Shown: in pieces, positions 1 to 8,410 of the stretch
Layout: each line of letters starts with the position of its first letter
Numbering within the stretch: the stretch's first letter is position 1
Assembly: GCA_946184255.1 (NCBI GenBank)
Contig: CAMHFA010000006.1
Coordinates: forward strand, 1-15,895
Origin: an uncultured Bacteroidales bacterium
GTDB taxonomy: Bacteria > Bacteroidota > Bacteroidia > Bacteroidales > UBA932
Length of the DNA stretch: 15,895 bases
Direction: 5' to 3'
Translations under genes and position numbers: made by a program
The notes under the pieces: generated by a model
Told to the model about the DNA's origin: nothing
Databases searched by the model: none
The model's input: only the letters and a program-made list of their open reading frames with translations

Positions 1-116
1 TGACCCATGCCGACCTCCTGGCCGGCGGTGTCCTGGAATTCGACATGGCCTCCAAACCCAACAAGGCCCGCGGCCAGAAACCCGCCGACAAGCCATATTC
101 TATGACCGGGAAATAG
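1..116 (+). CDS. GH92 family alpha-mannosidase, C-terminal fragment (5' end outside window)
   Basis: The reading frame beginning at base 3 is open from the window edge to a TAG at 114-116 and gives 37 residues starting THADLLAGGVLEFDM and ending PYSMTGK. The pattern H-x-D-L-x-x-G-G-x-L-x-F-x-M followed by P-N is the usual last strand of GH92 enzymes. The complete GH92 downstream ends comparably (YEDIKDGATLHFEM). GH92 enzymes are calcium-dependent exo-alpha-mannosidases secreted by Bacteroidetes to trim mannose from N-glycans and mannans. Only the C-terminal end is visible, so active-site residues and linkage specificity cannot be judged. It lies in the same direction as the second GH92 gene, but a pair of minus-strand genes separates them. 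The family call rests on a short stretch and on the neighbouring paralogue. Confidence 0.8.
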   Translation, partial: THADLLAGGVLEFDMASKPNKARGQKPADKPYSMTGK

Positions 117-121
117 TTTTC

Positions 122-436
122 CTAACGGATATTTTCCGACTTTTCACATACCCGGATATGACGCATCGGCTCACCATCGATTATATCAATGGTGTAGCCG
201 AAGCACCATCCTGTCGTTTTTGAAAATAGTTCCATGTAACCCCTTTTCTTCCAATTAGCAATACGAGGGGCTCGGGGCAATGTGAAATGGTTACACAAAT
301 CAATCAAATCCTCATAAACCTTGAAGGACTGACGACTTGTGTCAAGAAAATTAAAAGTGTTTGGATGGGCTAAAGCGACCCTGGAATAGAATTCAAGAAT
401 TCTCTCATAGACTGTTAAGTCGACTACCGTTTTCAT
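122..436 (-). CDS. Small RelE/ParE-like protein, putative toxin of a toxin-antitoxin pair
   Basis: This 104-residue protein has no signal peptide or membrane segment. It begins MKTVVDLTVYERILEFYSR with a helical N-terminal half. The C-terminal part, GWCFGYTIDIIDGEPMRHIRV, reads as paired beta strands, resembling the end of RelE/ParE-type toxins (aromatic-x-aromatic-x-Y-x-I, then a short turn and a strand). The start codon at 436-434 lies inside the end of the upstream gene, a 32-bp overlap in a different frame that implies translational coupling, as is common in toxin-antitoxin operons. Its stop is 5 nt from the stop of the convergent GH92 fragment. If the assignment is right it would be an mRNA interferase or gyrase inhibitor held in check by the upstream product. 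No catalytic residue can be assigned, and the role is inferred from size, fold pattern and gene arrangement only. Confidence 0.6.
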   Translation of the reverse strand: MKTVVDLTVYERILEFYSRVALAHPNTFNFLDTSRQSFKVYEDLIDLCNHFTLPRAPRIANWKKRGYMELFSKTTGWCFGYTIDIIDGEPMRHIRVCEKSENIR

Positions 437-602
437 CTCTCAACACAGTATCCTTCAACGCATTCATGTAGTCAGTAGTTAACTGTTTTGCTTCTTCAAG
501 TGGAAGCCATCCTCTGGAGAGGGTAATGTCATCATATATGGTCTTGACTTTTCCGTCAACGACCTCTACATGATTCTTCGTTTTTTCAGCAAGTTTGTTC
601 AT
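405..602 (-). CDS. Small protein, putative antitoxin partner
   Basis: This is a 65-residue hydrophilic protein, first gene of a two-gene minus-strand unit, overlapping the next gene by 32 bp. It contains the segment KVKTIYDDITLSRGWLPLEEA, followed by a predicted helix (KQLTTDYMNALKDTVL). The GWLPLEEA segment looks like an antitoxin-type motif followed by a toxin-binding helix, but no helix-turn-helix or ribbon-helix-helix DNA-binding domain is evident. The start at 602-600 lies 17 nt downstream of a TATATTTG -7 box on the minus strand (626-619), leaving a very short leader. Being the upstream member, overlapping its partner and encoding a very small soluble protein all fit an antitoxin. The function is inference. 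The reading frame itself is supported by the overlap and the promoter match. Confidence 0.55.
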   Translation of the reverse strand: MNKLAEKTKNHVEVVDGKVKTIYDDITLSRGWLPLEEAKQLTTDYMNALKDTVLRDENGSRLNSL

Positions 603-618
603 AGTATTACCATTTTTT

Positions 619-626
619 CAAATATA
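619..626 (-). promoter_or_regulatory. Bacteroidetes-type -7 box for the small two-gene unit
   Basis: Read on the minus strand the sequence is TATATTTG, an exact match to the TAnnTTTG -7 consensus of Bacteroidetes sigma-ABfr. No TTTG stands 19-21 nt upstream, so the -33 element is weak or absent. Transcription would start only a few bases before the ATG at 602. Confidence 0.45.
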
Positions 627-647
627 GGTATTTTTTCTTTCTATCAT

Positions 648-655
648 TATCTTTG
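648..655 (+). promoter_or_regulatory. Bacteroidetes-type -7 box for the GH92 gene
   Basis: TATCTTTG matches TAnnTTTG exactly and lies 21 nt before the ATG at 677, giving a predicted leader of roughly 15 nt. There is no TTTG at the expected -33 position, so the promoter may need an activator. Its upstream half overlaps the oppositely directed -7 box at 619-626, so the two promoters probably interfere. Confidence 0.45.
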
Positions 656-676
656 TGAAAAGTAAATAATCTAGCC

Positions 677-3052
677 ATGAATATTATTAAAGGTCTGGCC
701 GTTTCGGTTCTCGTTTTCTTAACCTCTTCATTCTCATTTGTTTCCGACAATGACAAAAAGCTGATAAACGACGTGAACGTGTTCGTGGGGACGGACGGGT
801 TCGGGAATGTGTATCCGGGGCCGCAGCTGCCTTACGGAGGTATCCAGATCAGCCCGGACTGCGATGACAAGGACTATGACTGCGCCGCCGGGTACAAATA
901 TTCAAAACCGACTGTTCAGGGTTTCAGCCTGACACACCTGAGCGGAACCGGCATTCCGGATCTCGGTGATTTCCTGTTCCTACCCGGAACAAACCCTGAC
1001 CCGAAACCTTCTGCACTTGACCATGATAAGGAAAGCGCACACCCCGGCTACTACTGCCTGATGCTGGACAGTGGAGTAAAGGCGGAAATGACGGCAGCCA
1101 TGCTTTCTGGAATGTTCAGGTTCACCTATCCGGACAGGGAAAACGCTTATGTGACAATAGATCTCGACCACACCTTGTACTGGAATTGTGAATGGTCTGA
1201 CGTTCGTCTTCTTGATGACCATACCATCATAGGCAGCAGGCTGGTCAAAGGCTGGAATCCCAGCCGCCATGTCTATTTCGCCGCCCGCTTCTCGGAACCT
1301 ATCAAGGATTTCACAATCCTCCAGGAAGGCGAACCCGTAATCTACAACACCAAGCGTTTCCGCAGTTCCCTCGAGGCCTGGGGCCGCAAGCTCAAGGTCA
1401 TAGTCCGCTTCGACGGCCCTTCGTCGCCTTTTGATACACGAAAGGAGTTTGCGACAATTGGAACTGTTGCCGGGGAGGACCATGCCACCCTCGGCACTGT
1501 AAGAGGGGGGACCGTGAGCAAGGCGAACGGTGGGGCCGAGCGGAGCGAGGCGTCCGACCGGCAACAGTTCCGACTGGAAGTCAAAGTCGCAGTGTCGGGA
1601 GTCGGGACGGACGGGGCGTTGCTGAATTTGAAGGAACTGGACGGAAAGGACTTCAACACTGTGCTGGCTGAAGCAGAGAACACCTGGGAAAAGGCTCTGG
1701 GAACATATTCATTGGACAGCGATGACAAGGTCCTCAGGGAGACTTTCTACACCAGCGTGTACCGCACAATGCAGCATCCATTCGTGTTTCAGGATGCCGA
1801 TGGAAAGTTCCGTGAGCACGACGGCACCATCGGCAAGGCCGAAGGCTTTACGAATGTGACTACCTTCTCCTTCTGGGATACCTTCAGGGCGTTCGAACCT
1901 CTGATGAACCTGGTCAACCGTCCCCTGCAGGCCGACATAGCCAATTCGATGCTTGCCCACTATGACAAGAGCGCCGAGCACATGCTCCCCTACTGGTCAT
2001 TCTACGGCGGCGAGACCTGGTGCATGATAGGTTTCCATTCCTGTTCAATCCTTGCCGACATGATCCTCAAGGACGTTCCCGGATTCGACTATGAAAGAGC
2101 CTTCCAGGCGATGAAGACCACCGCCACGAACGCCCACTACGACTGCATTCCTGAATATACCTCCCTCGGCTACGTTCCCTTCGACCTGGAGAAGGAAAGC
2201 GTCTCCAAGACCCTTGAATATGCCTACGACGACTGGTGCATCGCCCAGGTCGCGAAGAAGTTGGGACATGAGAAGGACTATCAGTTCTTCCTTAACCGTT
2301 CCATGAACTATAAGAACCTGGTCGATCCGGAGACCGGATATATGAGAGGCAAGGATTCAAAGGGAGAATGGCGTACTCCATTCGCCCCTATTGCCTATCA
2401 GGGTCCTGGTTCTGTAAACGGATGGGGAGATATAACCGAAGGATTTACCATGCAATACACATGGAGCGTCTTCCATGACATGGACGGTTATGTCCAGTTG
2501 GCCGGTCGCGACAGGTTGAAGAAATATCTTGACGAGCTCTTCACCATAGAGCTTCCGGAAGACATCCCCGGTGCCCATGACATCTGGGGCCGTATAGGCG
2601 GCTACTGGCATGGCAACGAGCCTTGCCACCATGTTGCTTACCTATATGATTATTTTGGAGAACCCTGGAACTGCCAGAAATGGGTCCGTTATGTGGCCAA
2701 GAATTATTATGGCAACGAGCCAGGCTCACTGAGCGGCAACGACGACTGCGGCCAGATGAGCGCCTGGTACCTGTTCAACTGCCTCGGATTCTATCCTTTC
2801 TGCCCCGGAGCAGACTGGTACTATCTGGGTTCACCCTGTGTTCCCGGAATGACAGTAACCCTGTCAAACGGAAAGACAGTAAAGATGACCACCAAAGGCT
2901 GGAGCGAGGATGCCGTCTATATCAAGGCAGCTTACCTGAACGGCAAGAAACTGAACTATCCTTATATTAATTATGAGGACATAAAGGACGGGGCCACCCT
3001 ACACTTCGAGATGTCCCGCAAGCCTGTCAAGGGAGCGTTCAAGGTTAGTTGA
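677..3052 (+). CDS. Secreted GH92 family alpha-mannosidase
   Basis: This 791-residue protein has an N-terminal signal peptide (hydrophobic stretch about residues 5-21, no lipobox) and so acts in the periplasm or at the cell surface. The N-terminal beta-sandwich domain (about 30-300) opens with VNVFVGT and carries GFSLTHLSGTG (82-92), the typical GH92 opening. The catalytic (alpha/alpha)6-barrel domain (about 330-780) includes SFWDTFRAFEPL (398-409), LPYWSFYGGETWCMIGFH (437-454), HGNEPCHH (645-652) and GNDDCGQMSAW (687-697). By family knowledge the Glu in GGET (E446) is the probable general acid, and the Asp pair in GNDDCGQ (D689/D690) lies in the base and metal region. All conserved blocks are present, so the enzyme is probably active. 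The exact linkage cleaved cannot be read. Residues 262-298 are atypical for the family and are encoded by an inverted-repeat element. The gene ends in a shared terminator convergent with susD. Confidence 0.95.
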   Translation: MNIIKGLAVSVLVFLTSSFSFVSDNDKKLINDVNVFVGTDGFGNVYPGPQLPYGGIQISPDCDDKDYDCAAGYKYSKPTVQGFSLTHLSGTGIPDLGDFLFLPGTNPDPKPSALDHDKESAHPGYYCLMLDSGVKAEMTAAMLSGMFRFTYPDRENAYVTIDLDHTLYWNCEWSDVRLLDDHTIIGSRLVKGWNPSRHVYFAARFSEPIKDFTILQEGEPVIYNTKRFRSSLEAWGRKLKVIVRFDGPSSPFDTRKEFATIGTVAGEDHATLGTVRGGTVSKANGGAERSEASDRQQFRLEVKVAVSGVGTDGALLNLKELDGKDFNTVLAEAENTWEKALGTYSLDSDDKVLRETFYTSVYRTMQHPFVFQDADGKFREHDGTIGKAEGFTNVTTFSFWDTFRAFEPLMNLVNRPLQADIANSMLAHYDKSAEHMLPYWSFYGGETWCMIGFHSCSILADMILKDVPGFDYERAFQAMKTTATNAHYDCIPEYTSLGYVPFDLEKESVSKTLEYAYDDWCIAQVAKKLGHEKDYQFFLNRSMNYKNLVDPETGYMRGKDSKGEWRTPFAPIAYQGPGSVNGWGDITEGFTMQYTWSVFHDMDGYVQLAGRDRLKKYLDELFTIELPEDIPGAHDIWGRIGGYWHGNEPCHHVAYLYDYFGEPWNCQKWVRYVAKNYYGNEPGSLSGNDDCGQMSAWYLFNCLGFYPFCPGADWYYLGSPCVPGMTVTLSNGKTVKMTTKGWSEDAVYIKAAYLNGKKLNYPYINYEDIKDGATLHFEMSRKPVKGAFKVS
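1460..1571 (+). repeat. Intragenic fold-back element with 14-bp inverted repeats inside the GH92 gene
   Basis: The left arm GGAACTGTTGCCGG (1460-1473) is the perfect reverse complement of the right arm CCGGCAACAGTTCC (1558-1571). Nested complementary blocks continue inward in register: 1477-1480 with 1552-1555 (GGAC/GTCC) and 1490-1495 with 1535-1540 (CTCGGC/GCCGAG), giving a long imperfect hairpin with a GC-rich interior containing CGAGCGGAGCGAG. It encodes residues 262-298 of the GH92 protein, rich in Gly, Ala, Ser and charged residues. Family features resume directly after it at FRLEVKVAVSGV. It looks like a small palindromic or MITE-like insertion kept in frame, but no target-site duplication is visible and 112 bp is not a multiple of three, so the true boundaries are uncertain. 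Confidence 0.7.
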
Positions 3053-3072
3053 CAGTTTCGCGACGGAAATAA

Positions 3073-3109
3073 AAATAGAGGGGTGGCCTTTTCGGTCACC
3101 CCTCTATTT
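3073..3109. terminator. Bidirectional intrinsic terminator between GH92 and susD
   Basis: A 13-bp perfect stem (AAATAGAGGGGTG at 3073-3085 with its complement at 3097-3109), extended by GCC/GGT including one G-T pair, closes on the 5-nt loop TTTTC. It starts 20 nt after the GH92 stop and ends 12 nt before the susD stop on the opposite strand. On the minus strand the stem is followed by a T-rich run; on the plus strand only TTT lies at the stem end. It therefore serves both convergent genes, probably better for susD. Confidence 0.85.
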
Positions 3110-3121
3110 CATAGAAGACTG

Positions 3122-4798
3122 TTAGTTGATCTGATTGTCTACGCACTCAGGATTGTCCTGAAGTTCACGCTCAGGCATGGCAAGAGTCATCTTGTTTGCA
3201 GGATAGGTAACCTGCTTTGGATGGACCGTTGATCCTGATCTGTCAACATTAACCCCCCAACGCTTGTTGTTGTAGTACTCGCGACCACCTTCTCCCCACA
3301 TCTCGATTCTCCACTGAAGCTGGATGAACTCGGTCAAGTTGCCGTTGTTGCCGTAGTTGTCGCAGGTAAGAGTCTCTGCGCCATCCTTGGTACGGGCGGC
3401 AAGTAGGGCGTTCAGGGTAGCCTTTGCACCATTGGCGTCACTGCTCGCGTTCTGAGCCTCGGCAAGCATCAGGTAAACCTCGGAAAGACGGAACTTGGTG
3501 TAGTCGCATTTTGTTGTGGAAGCAGGAGTACCTGCACCGGCAGTACCATCGTTGTTGAGAGCATCGGTGGAAGAAAACTTCATGCTTGCGTATGAAGGAA
3601 TCTTGGCGACGGCTCCGTTGACAGCAAACTTGTAGTCACCAACCTCGAAGTCAAGGAAAGCATCCTTGCGGACATCGTTGTCGTTGATCTTTTTGTAGAG
3701 ACGATCGTCAATACGGGCGGTTGACTTGCTGGATGAATAACTTGAGAACATGCTTGTGAGGCCAAAGAACACTGCAGCCTGGGCATAGAACGAAGAGGTT
3801 ACGTTGTACCCAAGGATCGTTTCAGGGTTGACAGCGATGTTCGTGAAAGCATTCGTCGCCGGATTGACAACAATATCGCTCGTAGGAGTCCATGAACCGG
3901 TGTTGTGTCCACCATAATTATCCTTAGCGATAAAGCTGTACGCATTGCTGGAGATTATCGCCTTGCAAGCACTTATACAAGTTGAATAGTCACCCGTAAG
4001 GATGGACGCCCTTGCGAGAAGGAAGTTGGCGACACCGAGATCGAAATCTTCAGAATTTGCTCTTCCGGCAGTGTAACCTACACCAGCACCGGTGAGGAGC
4101 GTTACCGCTTCCTTTATGTCTCCCTTAATGAAATTCCAGGTCTCTTCAGCAGAAGAACGAGCAACAGGTGCTTGCTTGGGATCATATTCCTTGTAGATTG
4201 AGAGGCCAAGTTTGTCCTTTCCGCCGAGAAGATAAGCGTCCTGATACTCTTCCATCATGCACATATAGCAGTATGCTCGGATGAGCAGAGCGCGGGCGCG
4301 CCCGTCCTTAAAGAGATTTTCTTTCTGGGCAAGTTCTTCGGTCATGTAACCGAGAACACTGTTAGCCTGATTGATAGCATAGGCATAAGTCGTCCAGTGG
4401 CAGTAGTTTGCATTGGTATTACCGATACGGTAGTCTGTCACAAACTGATAGAGATCGCGTCCGGCAAGGTCGTATGACTCAAGGTCATAACCGAGAGCCA
4501 CGTCGTTGCCCATAAGGCTGCGGCCCCATTCGATGCCCGGATAGCTATAGTTCATCACGTTGGCGCTACCGGTACTGCAGACATTATTCCTGTCGTAGTT
4601 GTTGAAGTACTGTGCCATAGGGTTGACGATTGCCTTTAGGATGGATTCCTTTTGGGCAGTAGTACCGTTTTCGAGCAACTCTTTGATCTGCTCGTCATAG
4701 ATGTTGTTGGGAGGTGTGACTTCAAGCTTGTCAGCACAAGAGGCAGCAAGTAACACCACTCCAGCGATTAAGGCGACGCTCTTTATAATCTTTTTCAT
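3122..4798 (-). CDS. SusD-like outer-membrane glycan-binding lipoprotein (pair 1)
   Basis: This 558-residue lipoprotein has signal peptide MKKIIKSVALIAGVVLLAAS and lipobox LAASC with Cys21 as the lipidated residue. It follows its susC with a 39-nt gap, the standard order for a SusC-SusD pair. SusD-family features include an early helical segment with YAINQANSVLGYM (about residues 140-152), the RALLIRAYCYMCMMEEYQDA helix typical of the family's TPR-like units, and near the C-terminus RLSEVYLMLAEAQN and LQWRIEMWGEGGREYYNNKRWG. It should cap the partner SusC channel at the cell surface and deliver glycan to it. The C-terminus (MPERELQDNPECVDNQIN) lacks the usual final QNPGY. The substrate cannot be inferred from sequence; the GH92 genes nearby suggest mannose-containing glycans. 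Transcription ends at the hairpin just beyond the stop. Confidence 0.93.
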   Translation of the reverse strand: MKKIIKSVALIAGVVLLAASCADKLEVTPPNNIYDEQIKELLENGTTAQKESILKAIVNPMAQYFNNYDRNNVCSTGSANVMNYSYPGIEWGRSLMGNDVALGYDLESYDLAGRDLYQFVTDYRIGNTNANYCHWTTYAYAINQANSVLGYMTEELAQKENLFKDGRARALLIRAYCYMCMMEEYQDAYLLGGKDKLGLSIYKEYDPKQAPVARSSAEETWNFIKGDIKEAVTLLTGAGVGYTAGRANSEDFDLGVANFLLARASILTGDYSTCISACKAIISSNAYSFIAKDNYGGHNTGSWTPTSDIVVNPATNAFTNIAVNPETILGYNVTSSFYAQAAVFFGLTSMFSSYSSSKSTARIDDRLYKKINDNDVRKDAFLDFEVGDYKFAVNGAVAKIPSYASMKFSSTDALNNDGTAGAGTPASTTKCDYTKFRLSEVYLMLAEAQNASSDANGAKATLNALLAARTKDGAETLTCDNYGNNGNLTEFIQLQWRIEMWGEGGREYYNNKRWGVNVDRSGSTVHPKQVTYPANKMTLAMPERELQDNPECVDNQIN

Positions 4799-4837
4799 AT
4801 CTGTATTCTGTTAAAGATGTTTAATGAAAGCCATTCC

Positions 4838-7800
4838 TTAGAAATCAATGTTGACACCGAATGTATAGACACTGAGGTAAGGATAAGAGAATGCGCCGAC
4901 GTTCATACCTCCGGTCATTGACCAGCGGGGATCAACACCCTTGTGGCTGTAGATGAGGACAGGGTTGTCGCAAGACGCGTAAATGCGAAGGTTGCTGATC
5001 ATGGCCCTGTTCACAAGCTTCTTGGGGAAGGTGTAGCCGAGGGTAACATTCTTGACGCTGAAATAGCTGGCGCTGAAGAGAGACATGTCGGTGTAGTTCC
5101 AGCTGCCGAGGGTTGCGCCACTGCGCTGTGTCTCGGAACCGTAGATGACCATAGGGAACTTGGCGTCCAGGTTGTTCTCCGTCCAGGTGTTGTTCCAGAG
5201 TTCTTTTGAAACAGACACACCGTCAGAGAGGTCCTGACCGGCCTTGTAGCGGCCTTCCTCGCCTGTTCCATAGTCAACGGAGAAGAACTTTCCACCTATC
5301 TGATATGAGAACAGGGCGGTGAAGTCAAGGTTCTTGTAACGGATGGTTGTAGTGAAACCACCGATCCACTCGGGAATGGCGTCACCCATCTCATACCTGT
5401 TGGCAAGGCTTGTGTTGGTGGTGTTGATGATGTCTCCAGCCTTGGCGGATCCGAAGGTGCCGGCCTGGGCCTCAGCTGCCGTAACGGTGTGCCAGAAGAG
5501 AGGCATACCAGCATAGGCATCACCCTTGTTGTAGCCATTGTACTGCCTGCCGTCATTACCATAATAGGTGACGCCGGTGTTACCGGCTACGCCAGCGTAC
5601 TTGTAAAGATACATGTTGAAGTAATCCTTACCGACACCGCGGAGGTATTCCTGACCTGAAGAAGTACCTTCTCCGGAGAGTGACCAACCGTCTGAGTTGG
5701 CGGTCCAACATCCGTTGAGTGCTTCGGAACCTGTACCTGCAGGAACGCTTGTGATGATAGTGTTATAGTGTGTACCGACGGTTGAGAAAATGACATCCCA
5801 GTCAGTAGTCTTGACAGGCTGGTAAGAAAGCTCAACCTCGACACCGCGGCTGCGGATACCTGCCGTGTTCATCTGGAGGGAGGCCTGGCCTGCAGCGAGG
5901 TAAGAGGCGTTCTGGTTCCAGATAGCGTTGACGGTCTGCTTGTTGAACCAATCCACGGTACCTGACAGCTTTCCACCGAAGAGCGTGAAGTCTACACCGG
6001 CGTCTGTAGTATGGACGTTCTCCCAAGTGAGGGCGTCATTGCTCCATCCACCCTTGCTGAGGGTGTACCCTGTAGGATAGGTGGCAATGTTGGTACCAGC
6101 CCAACCGGATGCTCCGTATGACCAGGTCTGATAGCCGGAATACATGCCGATACCGTTCTGGTTACCGAGGACACCGTAGCTTGCACGGACCTTCAAATTG
6201 TCCAGCCAGTTCCTGGTACCGTCCATCCAAGGCTCTGCGGAGATACGCCAGCCGGCACCTACCGACCAGAATGTACCCCAGCGGTTCTCGGGGAGCTTGA
6301 ACTTCGAGGAACCGTCACGACGGAGGGAAGCGGACGCATAGTACTTTTCATCATAGACATAGTTCGCGCGTCCGAAAAATGACTCCATGGCCATCTTGTT
6401 GAGGTTACCACCCCAAGAGTTACCGTAAGTACTGTAAGACTGGGTACCGAGGAAGTTCACATAACCCTGGAAATCATTGATAAGACCATGACCGGAACCG
6501 TATCTGACCAGGTCATAGTTATACTGATAGTATTCGTGTCCAACCATTGCGTCAACATGATGCGGGCCGAAGTCCTGGTTATAGTTGACGAGCTGCTGGG
6601 TGTTGATTGTCGTGTACTGTTCCTTGTCTTTATGGATCACTGATCCCAAATCGGCACCGACACGTGCGGCAGCGGTCTGAGTGTTGAAGAAACGAGTACG
6701 CGTGTTGAATGTAGTGCTGTAGGTAAGGTTGACTTCTGCAGTGAAATACTTGAGGAAGGAGGCCCTGGTGTAACCGTTGACGTTGAGGTCATCGTAGGTG
6801 TTGCTGTCGATCTGCTGCTTGTAGTACTCGACCCAGTTGATGGCCTGACCGAAGAGATTGCGGGTAGGACCTACAGGAGAGAGGGTCGGTGTAGCATTGT
6901 AAGCCGTTGAACCGGCATTCACGTTACCCATCTTCTCGCCCGCATCATTGAGGATGTAGTTACCCTGAAGGTCACGTGCATAGGCGTTGTCCAGAACGGT
7001 GGAAGCGTCGATACGTGAGAACGGGTTCTCTGCGGTTGATCCAGGGTTACGTCCGTAACGAGTTGCAAGGGAGTTGGTCTTACGATGAGTGTAAGCGAAC
7101 TTTGCTCCAGCTTTGAGCCAGTCAGTAACCTGGGCATTGACATTCGCACGGGCATTGTAGCGGTCGAATGCTGAAGTGGCTACGTATGAAGGATCTGAGA
7201 GGTAACCTAGAGAGAGGTGATAGTCCATCTTTTCAGAGCCTCCGCTTGCAGAGATATTATACTGCTGACGGAAGCGGGCGGAGACAAGAGAGTCGTGGAG
7301 AGTACCACCGCTGTAGAGGAGGGACGCACTAGGATTGAGCTTTCCATCGGTGCCTACCAGATATGAACCGCCAAGGGTTGACGATGCATTAGATCCACTT
7401 CCAGTAGGAGTGAAGGTCATACCGGGAACAGAGTAAGCAAGTCTGTTGTAGAGACCATTACGGCTGAATGAAGCGGCATCACCGGTGAAGTCGAAGAGGT
7501 GCTTCGAAGCAAATTCTGCGGATGCCGCAGCATTGCCCTTAAGGGCTTCTGAATTCTTTGCGTAACCAGTATAAACCGAGTTATAGATACCGAGCCAGTA
7601 AAATTCATAGAGATCTCCGGCATTATCAGAACCGATGACATCAAAGTCAGAGTTAGGTCCGATAGCGTTGATTCCCCATCGTCCCTCAAAAGAGATTTTG
7701 GCCTTTCCGGATTTACCGCTCTTGGTTGTGACAAGGATGACACCGTTAGCACCACGGGCTCCATAAAGGGCTGTTGATGCAGCATCCTTCAGAATGGTAA

Positions 7801-8410
7801 CACTCTCAATGTCCTTGCTGTTGAGGGAAGACAGAGGATTTGTTCCATCAATTGCAGGAGCACCATCGATGATGATGAGTGCATTAGAGTTGTTGGCACT
7901 GGCGGTACCGATACCACGAACACGGATACCGGTGTCAATACCGGGCTGTCCGTCAAGGGAAGAGGTCTGGAGACCAGCGACCTGGCCTTCAAGAGTACGG
8001 GTTATGGAACCTTGTGCCTGCATTTCGAGAGTCTTGTTCTCTACGGTCGAAATAGAACCCGTCAGGTCTTTCTTCTTCGCTGTACCGTAAGCGACATAGA
8101 CGACTTCATCAAGCATTTCTGAATCCTCTAAAAGGACCACGTTGACAACGGATCTTGAACCAGGAACGACTTCTTGGTTTTGGAATCCGATACAAGAGAA
8201 GACGAGGGTGACCCCCGGCCTGATGTTCAGGCTATAGGATCCATCCAAATTCGTCATTGTTCCGGTCTGAGTACCTTTTACCATGATACTTGCTCCCGGA
8301 ATGGGTTCACCCTTGGAGTCGGTCACTTTACCGGTAACCGCATTCTGGGCGAACGCTTGCACTCCAAAAGTAAGGAGCACAAGCAATGCCGTAATAAAAC
8401 GTTTACTCAT
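4838..8410 (-). CDS. SusC-like TonB-dependent outer-membrane glycan transporter (pair 1)
   Basis: This 1190-residue protein is long for a SusC, which is usually about 1000-1100. Signal peptide about 1-22, ending AFAQ. A carboxypeptidase-D-like regulatory domain follows (about 24-95: VTGKVTDSKGEPIPGASI through NVVLLED). The TonB-box-like segment DEVVYVAYGT (101-110; common form DEVVVVGYGT) leads into the plug domain (about 115-230) with IRVRGIGT, ALIIIDGAP and ILKDAASTALYGARGANGV. The rest is a 22-stranded beta-barrel ending in YTFGVNIDF with a terminal Phe, as needed for outer-membrane insertion. It would import oligosaccharides using TonB/ExbBD energy. The first codons are nearly identical in DNA to those of the divergent susC starting at 8836, yet the proteins differ strongly beyond the signal and regulatory domains. 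No consensus promoter was found on this strand upstream of it. Confidence 0.96.
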   Translation of the reverse strand: MSKRFITALLVLLTFGVQAFAQNAVTGKVTDSKGEPIPGASIMVKGTQTGTMTNLDGSYSLNIRPGVTLVFSCIGFQNQEVVPGSRSVVNVVLLEDSEMLDEVVYVAYGTAKKKDLTGSISTVENKTLEMQAQGSITRTLEGQVAGLQTSSLDGQPGIDTGIRVRGIGTASANNSNALIIIDGAPAIDGTNPLSSLNSKDIESVTILKDAASTALYGARGANGVILVTTKSGKSGKAKISFEGRWGINAIGPNSDFDVIGSDNAGDLYEFYWLGIYNSVYTGYAKNSEALKGNAAASAEFASKHLFDFTGDAASFSRNGLYNRLAYSVPGMTFTPTGSGSNASSTLGGSYLVGTDGKLNPSASLLYSGGTLHDSLVSARFRQQYNISASGGSEKMDYHLSLGYLSDPSYVATSAFDRYNARANVNAQVTDWLKAGAKFAYTHRKTNSLATRYGRNPGSTAENPFSRIDASTVLDNAYARDLQGNYILNDAGEKMGNVNAGSTAYNATPTLSPVGPTRNLFGQAINWVEYYKQQIDSNTYDDLNVNGYTRASFLKYFTAEVNLTYSTTFNTRTRFFNTQTAAARVGADLGSVIHKDKEQYTTINTQQLVNYNQDFGPHHVDAMVGHEYYQYNYDLVRYGSGHGLINDFQGYVNFLGTQSYSTYGNSWGGNLNKMAMESFFGRANYVYDEKYYASASLRRDGSSKFKLPENRWGTFWSVGAGWRISAEPWMDGTRNWLDNLKVRASYGVLGNQNGIGMYSGYQTWSYGASGWAGTNIATYPTGYTLSKGGWSNDALTWENVHTTDAGVDFTLFGGKLSGTVDWFNKQTVNAIWNQNASYLAAGQASLQMNTAGIRSRGVEVELSYQPVKTTDWDVIFSTVGTHYNTIITSVPAGTGSEALNGCWTANSDGWSLSGEGTSSGQEYLRGVGKDYFNMYLYKYAGVAGNTGVTYYGNDGRQYNGYNKGDAYAGMPLFWHTVTAAEAQAGTFGSAKAGDIINTTNTSLANRYEMGDAIPEWIGGFTTTIRYKNLDFTALFSYQIGGKFFSVDYGTGEEGRYKAGQDLSDGVSVSKELWNNTWTENNLDAKFPMVIYGSETQRSGATLGSWNYTDMSLFSASYFSVKNVTLGYTFPKKLVNRAMISNLRIYASCDNPVLIYSHKGVDPRWSMTGGMNVGAFSYPYLSVYTFGVNIDF

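Noticed and set aside
391..404. Close pair of GAATTC palindromes in the toxin-like gene
   Set aside because: Two six-base sites in coding sequence are expected by chance and show no wider symmetry.
980..1564. Long minus-strand open frame within the GH92 gene
   Set aside because: It is antisense to conserved GH92 blocks, has no family features, and is a shadow of the GC-rich coding strand; the overlapping minus frame at 1342-1728 is dismissed for the same reason.
3053..3121. Small RNA between GH92 and susD
   Set aside because: The only structure is the 37-nt hairpin, fully explained as a terminator for convergent genes.
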